Origin: Muraenolepis orangiensis
Lineage: Eukaryota; Chordata; Actinopteri; Gadiformes; Muraenolepididae
DNA length: 64,000 bases
Assembly: GCA_027704905.1 (NCBI GenBank)
Contig: CM051005.1
Location: 14,536,516-14,600,515, forward strand
Reading direction: 5' to 3'
This document shows, in pieces, positions 52,890 to 64,000 of this stretch; the first letter of the stretch is position 1, and every line of letters starts with the position of its first letter. Under the pieces are notes generated by a model. It searched no databases and was not told the origin of the DNA. It worked only from the letters and a program-made list of their open reading frames with translations. Both the position numbers and the translations under genes were made by a program.

Positions 52890-53520
52890 TTGTTTTGGAG
52901 ATGTAAACTGCATTTCCCCAGACGCCTGAGGAAATACAGGTGTTGTTGGGCCACTTTCAGCACGTGTGTGGTGTGCGTGGACCATGTGAGGTCCTCGGAG
53001 ATGTGTACGCCGAGTAACTTGAAGCTGCTGACCCTCTCTACTGCAACACCGTCGATGGAGATAGGGGCGTGCTCTCCTCTCTGCTTCCTGTAGTCCACAA
53101 TAAGCTCCTTGGTCTTCTTGACGTTGAGGGCGAGGCTGTTCTCCTGGCACCACTGCTCCAGTGATCCAACCTCCTCCCTGTAGGCTGTCTCGTCGTCGCT
53201 GGCGATCAGGCCCATCACTGTCGTGTCGTCAGCTAACTTGATGATGACGTTGGAGCTGTGCATAGCCATGCAGTCGTGGGTGTAGAGGGAGTAGAGGAGA
53301 AGGCTCAGCACGCATCCCTGGGGGGCTCCCGTGTTGAGGGTCAGTGGCTCTGAAGTGGTGCTACCCATCCTCACCACCTGGCGGCGGTCCGACAGGAGGT
53401 CCAGTATCCAGCTGCACATGGATGGGGGCACGCCTAGACCTCTAAGCTTGGTGTCGAGCTTGGCAGGAACTATCGTGTTGTATCTCCATTCGGTTTGATG
53501 TTGTATTTGTTGCTGTCTAC
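52890..53520 (-). pseudogene. Rex1/CR1-like LINE reverse transcriptase fragment
   Basis: The minus-strand open frame contains the RT palm: TIVPAKLDTKLRGLGVPPSM, NTGAPQGCVLSLLLYSLYTH (motif B), LADDT at 53222-53236 (motif C, with Leu instead of the usual Phe/Tyr before ADD), LNVKKTKELIVDY (motif D) and FKLLGVHISEDLTWS. Motif A is lost: the frame is joined upstream to unrelated sequence near 53490. Part of a mosaic of three LINE pieces from 51952 to 53520. Confidence 0.85.
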
Positions 53521-53605
53521 AACACGTACAATACAATAAGATGGGCTGCGAGGCCTTCAGATGGCGATCAAAAATCATAAATTCTTAACACATCGTGCTT
53601 CAGCT

Positions 53606-53727
53606 GGAGTGTGTGTGGTTGGTGGCTGTTTTAAGCAGCCTCACCTGGCCTGAGTCAGACTGAGACTGTAGGCTGCACACCTGTGGGTCATTGGTAATTA
53701 AGGCACACAGGTTAATCCCGCCACCAC

Positions 53728-53761
<34 letters not shown>
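53606..53761. mobile_element. Palindromic MITE copy D, ending in a CA tract
   Basis: The left end is ggagtgtgtgtggttggtgg; the body is aggctgcacacctgtgggtc and gcacacaggttaatcccgcc; the right end accaccacacatacacac merges into (CA)n up to 53761. The expected right terminus (cacacactcc) is replaced by the CA run. Confidence 0.72.
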
Positions 53762-55664
53762 GGGAGAGAGTGTGGACATGTCTGCGGTCCCCACCTGCTC
53801 TTGATGGTACGTCTTGCAGGTCAGTAACCTGTGTCCTGTGCCTCGGAGGAGCCCAGAGGAGCCACTTATGTGGAGGCTGGCAGAGTTCCCGGCTACAGTA
53901 GTTAAAATACTTCCACTCTCCTTCTATTCTTTCCGCCAAAGTAGCAAAGTGATGCAAAACTATCATTTTGTTGCACCCATTGTAAACAAAATCAAATGAC
54001 ACATATTATATTGGAAAGTTGAACTATTTGAAAAGCTCTTTCCCACTACCCCGATGGTGGGCTACTGCCACATGAATACAGTCACTGCCAATGTTTTGTT
54101 TTTACTTTATTTTTATAATTCAATGTTTTATTTAGTGCATCCCATTGTGTCTCATGGGATGTGTTGCAGGAGCCCTGGTTTAAAGACGTGGTGCTGGGGT
54201 TCAGAGCCCTGAGCCAGCAGGAGCTGGGCATGGATACAGGTGTGTCCTGCAGGACTCAAGGGTGCAAAAAACATCTCAACAAATATATTACGAGTTACCA
54301 TTATAACGCTACACCTCATGTTTATGTGTTAATCATTTTGTCACAGCTGGTTCAACGCTCATGATTGAAGTGAAAATATAACCAAACATAACTTAACAAA
54401 CCGTGGCTAGATTTGATCTTACTCATTATTAAATAGTGTATACTTTAAACATAAGACTGTAAGAACTGTGTCTCAATGAGCTAAAACAGGATGCAATACT
54501 ACAGTGTGCTATTTATTTCTACATTTTTATCTCTATATTTTTATCTATTTATCGGTCTGTCTTGTCGGTCCATTTTCTCAGTTTTTTTTCAACACTAGTG
54601 CAGTGCCCGTTCAGAATGGGCCTCCAGTGCTGCTGCTTGCATCCTTCTGGAGAACCGCTCAACCAAACCACTTCACACTCCTTCCCTGGGTCCTCAGTAA
54701 TAGGCCTGCTAAGTGGAGTCGATGGGATGACAAAATCCAAGGACATAATACATACATACATACATACACACATGCATACACACAGAGACTCCTGCCTTTA
54801 TAGTGATACACTTAAGAGGGATCTTGAGTGTCCTTAAAGGTCACCCAGAACAAAATGTATTAATATGATTCTTAAAGAGTACTAACAGAATACAACTTCC
54901 CCACTCTCCTCATAGACTTGGTACAGCCCTAAATTCCTCTTCAAGGCCATTAAGGTCACCCCCCCCCCCCCCCTTAGTCAGAGGTGAACATTTAAGTCAA
55001 ACATGAATTAAACAAACAAATCCTATTATAATTTAAATAAAGAAATGTTTTTTTTTGCATTTTTATTGATTCTATAGCAAACACCATGATGCTGTATAGT
55101 GCCTTTGTCCTGCTTGTAACTATTTTTTTTTTTTAATTGTATTGACTTGTTAACCGGCAAAAGACCAGAAACTCACAGGGGATTTGAAGCTATTCACTGC
55201 TGTGCAATTACTCTGTTGCAATTCTTTAATTGTTTAAAATTTTCCTGCCACATAGTTGGAAATTACATTTTCGCTTCATGTTGAATTATCACATTCTTGT
55301 GCCTTGTGGTTTCCAAATTCTATTTAATCAGTTGATTTGAGAATCTGAGTCTTGAAATCAGCAAAAATATTTTTATTCTGAAAATCAATAGAAGGTGTTC
55401 TGAACATGAACTGTAGTACAGATAGAGACATACCATCACGGTCATCATCTCTTCTTCTGCATGTTTCTTATCAAATCTGTATTTTGTAAATACTATTCTT
55501 AACTTACGGTGGCTTGGAAGTGCAAAACGTCAGCTACTAATATAAATACACCTCCCTTATGCCAATGCAAGGCGGTGTATTCATAATGAGGCTTGTGTTC
55601 TCATATCAGGGGGTTCTATTACCGCCGCCGTCCAAGATTGACCGGAGCTTATGTTTTCACGCCC
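53762..55664. other. Unique intergenic DNA
   Basis: About 1.9 kb without a supported gene. Small features are a CATA tract at 54750-54782 and a poly-C run at 54959-54974. Confidence 0.6.
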
Positions 55665-55786
55665 GTTTGTCTGTCTGCTTGTTTGTCTGCTTGTCTGTCT
55701 GCTTGTCTGTCTGCTTGTTTGTCTGCTTGTCTGTCTGCTTGTCTGTCTGCATGGCTGTCTGCTTATTTGTCTGCTTGTTTATGTAC
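55665..55786. repeat. ctgtctgcttg minisatellite
   Basis: Alternating tctgcttgtctg and tctgcttgtttg units of about 12 bp. It gives Cys-Leu-Ser ORFs in three frames that are not real genes. Confidence 0.93.
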
Positions 55787-58379
<2,593 letters not shown>

Positions 58380-58391
58380 GTGAGGACCCCC

Positions 58392-59210
58392 TGACACAGT
58401 GGATGATGAAGGCTCATTTCTTCTGGTCCTTGGGGAGGATGGCGGAGAGGGGGCCGTTGTTCGTGTAGTCATCCATCTATGCCTCTTCCTTTTCCATGTG
58501 CTATGAACGCCTGTGGGGGAATAAGATGACATCTCTCTGAATCCTCTCCTTTATCACATGTAATGTGAAACAGTATGGGGGGGGCAGTGTATTATCCATG
58601 TCTCCATCTGCTACGAGGAGTACATGCTTGAGGTTATCCTTGTTTTATGAAAAGTGAGGGTCTTATTTTGTCCATCCTCTCTCCTGTTTAAAAACATCGG
58701 AGACACGGCAGACTTGGCAGGAAGTGAGGTTAACACATTTTGAAATGTACCGTACATTTCAGCCTGCCGTCTGAATTCCTTGGCTGGCGAGAGGGATGGG
58801 ATCAGCCCAGTAAAGAGATCCTCTTCACTACCATGGAACAACAAGACTGGTGTCCAGATGGAAGGTTCCCCAACGACCCCCCAACACTTAACCACATCTA
58901 TCTGTCTGTACACTTTCTATGCTGTAGTTATTTAGTTATTTACTCTATTTTGAAGTTCTTAGATACCATAAAGGGGGATACAAATCATTTAAATATGGTT
59001 AGTATATGCAAATGAACAATGTGTATCCCTGTTGCCAGTGTCCAGATTTTTTTTAGAACCGGGAAAATACTTTGCAGCGGAACGCTCGCCAAACATCTGC
59101 TGTGACGAGCGTTGGGAGGCTTTGCGCGGTCCGGCAGCGGTGGAGCAGACGGCGGACACCACGTGCCCCTCCGGGTGAGACTAAGGACAGGGCTCTTCTG
59201 ACCTCTTAGG
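58392..59210. other. Unique intergenic DNA
   Basis: No gene was supported. A GC-rich patch at 59075-59180 ends in ccgggtgagac, a donor-like site, but no exon could be built. Confidence 0.5.
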
Positions 59211-59459
59211 CCTGGGGGGAGGGGGTGTTGGGGTGTTGGGGGGAGGGGGTGCTGGGGGGTGGGGGGGAGGGGGTGTTGGGGTGATGGGGGAGGGGGTATT
59301 GGGGGGAGGGGGTGCTGGGGTGTTGGGGGGAGGGGGTGTTGGGGTGTTGGGGGGAGGGGGTGCTGGGGTGTTGGGGGGAGGGGGTGTTGGGGGGAGGGGG
59401 TGCTGGGGTGTTGGGGGGAGGGGGTGTTGGGGTGTTGGGGGGAGGGGGGGAGGGGGGTG
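59211..59459. repeat. G-rich minisatellite (ggggtgttggggggaggg)
   Basis: Irregular units of about 12 and 24 bp (gggtgttg, gggtgctg, gggggagg). G-quadruplex-prone on +. ORFs on both strands are artefacts. Confidence 0.95.
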
Positions 59460-60694
59460 AGTAAGCTTTTCTGCTGTGATCCAGCAGAACCACCAACGGA
59501 GGAAGGTGGGGAGAACCAGAAAGCCCGCCCCCCCTTGGTGTTTCTCTCCACCTTCCTCGCCGTGTTCCTGATCACTGATCCTGATCGCCGTGTTCATTAT
59601 AGAGATATTCGACCTTATGAGATGCGAAGAGAAACAAATTTGCACAAGTGGGTACAGCTTTCAGAAGGTTGATTTTAATATGTGTATTTATAGAGTAGCC
59701 AGTCCACCCCTTTGTTGATTTGAAACAGCCTTTGTGTTCGCTGTTAATAGCCAATTATGTGCTTTACAGAGACCCGCCATCGGCGACATGAATGGTCTAT
59801 CTATCAGACTTTAGATTATTAATCTAGATTATTTAGATTATTTAGAATTTAGATTAGTAATCTAACACGTGTAATTACTAGTTATTGTACCGGTTTCACT
59901 ATGTCACGCTGAGAATTCATTTTTTCCCCCCCAGAATGTTACTATACTGTTGACGATATACAAACACCTTTGCATATTTAACCTGAATTCACTAGCCCGT
60001 TGTCATGAAGTCAACCGCAACAACCATCTATACGGTGAAGGGATGGAAGAGATCTCTTACTACTGCCCCGGAATAACATTGTTGGTTGTATTCTGGGTGT
60101 TTTTTAAGGAGTGAGTGTGTGTTACACATGGTGTATGTATAACTTAACACAGTAGGTTCCATTTGACTGCTTTGGGTCACGTCGGCGCAGTCAGCCAGGG
60201 ACCTTGTGTTTTCCCTTTAGTGCTACATTCCTATAAACACATAGCTAGATCTTCAACCAATAACATTGCAATTTTCTCCCTTTTCATTCCACTGATTCCT
60301 ACTGATGTGTTTGTTGGCAACACTCCACACGTTGTGTGAAGTGCCACTTTTGTACCACTCTGGGTTTTTGTCGTACTTGCCTGCTGCAAGTGAGACCATT
60401 AAACTGCTTTACATTCTCCACCGAGGCTTTGCCACTTTCCCCACTCGCTAGACCAGATAATGTGTGGGTTGGAGTCCTGAACAACAGGTCCTACAGGTTG
60501 TGTAGTCCTATAGAGTATAGTCCTAGTGTAGTCCTATAGAGTGTAGTCTATAGGAAGTAGTCCTATAGAGTATCGGGAGACTCCGGACCACATTTTAAAG
60601 AAGAGCAGAGAAGTCCCAGGTAGAAGGTTATTAGTGAACGTCTAAAGCTAATAGCCGTGAAGATAGGGCGATTACAGAGGCCCTGGGTGCAACT
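59460..60694. other. Unique intergenic DNA with small tandem repeat
   Basis: Contains a degenerate gtcctatagagtatagtcct tandem at 60500-60575. No gene was supported. Confidence 0.55.
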
Positions 60695-60710
60695 ATGAGC
60701 GACAGTAGAG
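60695..60710 (+). CDS. Speculative first coding exon (start codon plus donor)
   Basis: An ATG at 60695 opens M-S-D-S-R and is followed after 16 nt by gtgagt, a consensus splice donor. Such a short first coding exon is possible, but no second exon, promoter or homology is visible, and ATG plus donor can arise by chance. Listed only as a lead. Confidence 0.12.
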
Positions 60711-62394
60711 GTGAGTGATTATTGGCTTGTCTGCTTTGGTTAAATCAAGCTTGTTTTCTTGTTTAAAATTAGACAAAAGGAGCTGGAGAAGTAGAAAAGA
60801 ACAAGTATATTGTGGTATTTCAATGAAATACAGGAATTGCCTTTTTTTGGAAGTCGACGAGGCAGACGAAGCGGCCGGTTTCCGTCCCGGGTGAACATCC
60901 AGCTATAAAACATCATTAGCTGGACCCAATTAACATTAAATCATCAAAATTAAATCATCTGTCAAGCATTTTTAAATATGTAAAAGGTTTTCTTTCACAG
61001 CAGGAGCTGTGCTAAAAATGTACTTTATCTTGAAGCCGATGTCTGGGTGCCAAGCGGTTTAACCCACTTGCTCACTGCTGACTGGGTTTCATCTTGCGGT
61101 TCAAACTTTTAAAATGGATTCCGATTGGCCGAGAAAATGGAGGACAATTAACGAAGGGAAAGTTCCAGTTATTAGCATTACCGATACTCGCTGACTGGGT
61201 GCAACCTCGATTTTTTTTCCTCAGCCTTTTCTCAACTTCTCTCTCTCTCTCTCTCTCTCCTCTCAAAATGTTCCAGACTGGGTTAGAGAATGGAGTAGAA
61301 CCAAAGAGAGAGAAAGGTTTGTTATGTCAAACTGTATGCAATACAGCAATTGGCATTCGGTGCACACGATAGCAATGATTCGTCCTCCTGGACTCAAAGC
61401 GGTTTAATTCAACCATAACCCCTTCCTGTCAATTTTCATGTTCGAGTATTTGTGCGCACATGTTTGTGCTTTTTTAAACAATTTAGTATTTCAGTAAGTC
61501 ATATTTCCGGAGCCGTTTGTTCAGATCCATAACTCTTTTTGGTTTTATTCACATTGACTGTTAGATCCTTAGCGATAGCAGCGATAAAACAGTAGGAAAA
61601 CCAGGCGGTTGCCCTGAGACTACAATCCCAGAGCTTAGCTCAACGCTTATAGCCTCAATCATGTTGCAGTCAAATAGCTAATGCTGCTGCTAGCATTTTT
61701 ATTTTAAATTTTAAGTAACCTTGAAGGAAAAGAGAATTTCTGAAAAGCTTGCGGCACAGAAGAAAAACCGGCTCTATGTAATATAGTTCCTTGCTTCTTT
61801 CTCCCGGTCAGCATCTCAGACAAAACAAAAACATAATTCAAACATGCAAAGACATGCAAATGAATGATATAACGTGCATGTCTGGTCCCGTTGGCTGTGA
61901 TGTTAGGACCCAATGAGACCGGCGAGCCAAATGTGCCAGAGAACCCAGAAGAAGAGACATGACTCCCAAAACAACGGATAAAGACTTTACTGAGGGATCC
62001 AGAAACACAAAAAACAACAGGGTAGGGTTGGATAGGTTACGAGGTCTGGTCGACACGGGGAGATGGTCCAGAGGGTGGAACGCGGAGAGGGTCCTTTGAG
62101 CGGGGGGGGGGGGGGGGGGGGGAGGGCGGGGTAGGTCGAGACGCGACGTAGTCGGAGCTGGAGAAACAGGTTCTCGAGTTGGAGGGAGCCATAAAGTTCT
62201 CGGTGAACTCGCCCCCGACGTCGGTCTTCGTCAGGATGGTTCTCGGGAAGGTTTGCAATGATCAAGCCCCGACGTTGGTCTTCGACAGCCTTAGCGCTTT
62301 ACAAGGATGCCTCACATCCTCACATTCATACACCCATTCAACCACCAACGGTGGAGTCAGCCATGCAAGGACTCAGCCAGCACGTCAAGAGCAG
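60711..62394. other. Unique intergenic DNA
   Basis: Contains a short CT run at 61239-61261 and a 21-nt G run at 62102-62122. The 61080-61380 stretch is repeat-poor. No gene was supported. Confidence 0.55.
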
Positions 62395-62511
62395 TTAGGG
62401 TTAGGGTGTCTTGCTCAAGGACACCTCGACAGTTTTTGCTAGGAGGAGCGAACCAGCAGCCTTTCGGTTGTGAGGCGACCGCTCTACCTCCTGAGCTATA
62501 CTGCCGCCAAG
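62395..62511 (-). mobile_element. tRNA-derived SINE, minus strand
   Basis: Read on the minus strand: ttggcggcagtatagctcag then gaggtagagcggtcgcctca (A box), gctgctggttcgctcc (B box) and the core gtccttgagcaagacaccct, then aaccctaa. The tRNA-like head is the best kept of the three copies in the window. It is not a tRNA gene: there is no 3' acceptor stem, and the SINE core follows. Confidence 0.82.
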
Positions 62512-62682
62512 TAGGGTAAATGCCAGTTCATTAGCCTCAGCCGGCCGATTGCGATGGGCAACACCTGGGATCGATTAGAGCGTGGGGGCACAACATTATT
62601 ATGATGAGTTAGCTTGGTCGGTTCAGATCTCACTCTTTTATAAAAAACAGTGTTTCTCAGCTGTATAGTATTGTATATATAT
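62512..62682. other. Unique spacer
   Basis: Single-copy-looking spacer ending in a TA-rich stretch at the hAT boundary. Confidence 0.5.
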
Positions 62683-63820
62683 CAGTGGTGAAGCGTCAGG
62701 GCCTTCAAGGTATTCAGAGAAGACCCTGGAACTCTCAGATGAAACAAAAAAGAATCAAATTAATTGTATTAATAAAATGTAATACAATTTAATAAATTTT
62801 AATAACATTTAAATAAAATGAATAAATGAGAATGGTATCTGTGTTGATGATCTGTTATATTACAGTGTTACGTTGATTTGTCTTTCTCGGTCCATGCACG
62901 ACGCATTTGAGTGGTTTTTGGGTTGCAAACCAATCAGATATTTTTCTAGGTTGCTGGGAAGAATATCCTTCAACCAAAGTATTCCCCGCATGCTTTGGCC
63001 CTTAGACTGAATGAGAGCGTACGTTTGGATCGACAATTTGATCAACCAATCATATAGAGATTTGTAGCCAATGGGCGTATTCTTTCAGATTTCCCCACAG
63101 GTCCATAGTGCTCTAGAAGGTTCACTGACTCGAGACTATCTAGCGTAGTGCTACGTTGTTTCTTTTGAGAATTGAGAGTTTTGACTTGATCTTTCTTTGC
63201 ATCGCTTAACGTGGAAAGGCTTAACGTAACTAAGAGTTACAAAACCCCGATCAATAATCACCAATTTCTCTGGCATATGTCTTGTCATTAGCACTCACCT
63301 GTCAAAATATCTCAACTTAAATCCTCCCATTATGGACGTTATGTGACATTAAGTGTTTTCCTCTCTATTGAGCCAGGAAGGAAAAGTCTTAACGCAGCTT
63401 TATGAGAGGAAAACACTTAATGTAACATAACTTCCGTAATAGTAGGATTTAGGTTTTGATATTTTGTGAAAGTGCTAATGACAAGACATATGCCAGAGAC
63501 ATTTGGTGATTATTGATCGCTGTTTTGGAACTTTAAGTTACGTTAAGCCTTTTCATGTATAGTTTTAGACTGTCCCTTTCATCGATAGCCTGTGTGTGGT
63601 GGTCTGTGTTGTGCTGTTACTTCACTACATGGACACTGCTTTGACAACTATGGTCCACTTGGACATTGGCTGCGACAGTCTTATCTGCCCAGCATAAAGT
63701 GACCGCCTCCGTGACGTCCGTCTGACTAGAACAACCAAATGTTTGAATCGGGGGGGGGGGGGGGGGGGGGGCGGGTGGAGGTCTACAGAAGGTCCAGTTG
63801 TGATATGGGGAAAAACACTG
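62683..63820 (+). mobile_element. hAT element copy 2, internally deleted and inverted
   Basis: Begins cagtggtgaagcgtcagggc, the same terminus as the right end of the 37380-38927 element read in reverse, and stays alignable to ggtctacagaaggtccagtt near the other end. About 480 bp, including the transposase remnant, are missing at the junction near 63167. The far terminus is degraded (aaaaacactg at about 63811-63820), a poly-G run interrupts at 63750-63771, and no target duplication is visible. A non-autonomous sister of copy 1. Confidence 0.87.
63750..63771. repeat. Poly-G run
   Basis: A run of about 22 G inside the second hAT copy, absent from copy 1. Confidence 0.9.
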
Positions 63821-63889
63821 AAGCTGTTATTTTTGCTTTATTTTATAATTATTCTTTGTGCCTCTCTGCAACAACCTCATCCCCATCCC

Positions 63890-63904
63890 CACACACACAC
63901 ACGC

Positions 63905-63972
<68 letters not shown>
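63890..63972. repeat. CA microsatellite
   Basis: About 38 CA dinucleotides with cgc and gca interruptions near the left end. Confidence 0.97.
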
Positions 63973-63973
<1 letters not shown>

Positions 63974-64000
63974 CTGAGTCCTCCTCTCTGAGACCCATAA

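Noticed and set aside
59075..59185. GC-rich patch ending in a donor-like gtgagac
   Set aside because: No open frame with conserved features and no matching acceptor upstream could be found.
62383..62410. Telomere-like gttagggttaggg
   Set aside because: Only two ttaggg units, and they form the end of the SINE core (gacaccctaaccctaa on the minus strand).
62440..62511. Possible tRNA gene on the minus strand
   Set aside because: A and B boxes are present, but the cloverleaf 3' half is replaced by the SINE core shared with two other loci.

Overview
The window looks like nuclear DNA of a ray-finned (teleost) fish. The evidence is one intron-containing vertebrate gene, fish-type L2 and Rex1/CR1-like LINE fragments, tRNA-derived SINEs, hAT and PIF/Harbinger-type DNA transposons, and an extreme load of micro- and minisatellites. 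Such a tandem-repeat load is known from codfishes, but the species cannot be fixed from the sequence alone.

The only confident protein gene is on the + strand: an LRFN2 (SALM1) orthologue with two coding exons, 21666-23038 and 29013-30006. They splice with GT/AG ends and an intact frame into 788 residues: signal peptide, leucine-rich repeats, Ig domain, fibronectin III domain, transmembrane helix and a cytoplasmic tail ending in the PDZ ligand ESTV. LRFN2 is a postsynaptic adhesion molecule that binds PSD-95-type scaffolds. The 5,974-bp intron holds a perfect 58-bp palindrome, a CA tract, a 1-kb minisatellite, a MITE split by a SINE, a stretch that resembles conserved noncoding DNA and an 810-bp decamer satellite.

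Upstream (1-21.6 kb): a C-rich minisatellite with higher-order structure (1-1946), C/G-rich and 17-bp minisatellites, a solo LTR with 5-bp target duplication (6775-7137), GC and CT arrays, a PIF/Harbinger-like element with TAA target duplication (9878-11599) carrying its own 48-bp minisatellite, a truncated L2 LINE (12019-14815), Rex1-like LINE pieces near 17.1-17.8 kb and a second L2 fragment (19429-20285).

Downstream (30-64 kb): no further gene is supported. There is a probable lrfn2 3' UTR, many CA/GT/CT tracts, minisatellites with 9-33-bp units, Rex1-like LINE copies (34090-35342; 51952-53520), and a hAT transposon (37380-38927) inserted in a minisatellite with an 8-bp target duplication, whose internally deleted sister lies inverted at 62683-63820. 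Three further copies of the palindromic MITE family seen in the intron lie here. Several non-repetitive AT-rich blocks with homeodomain-like core sites could be regulatory elements of lrfn2, which is inference. Most long ORFs in the window are repeat artefacts: minisatellites whose units lack stop codons, or CA/GT and CT tracts.
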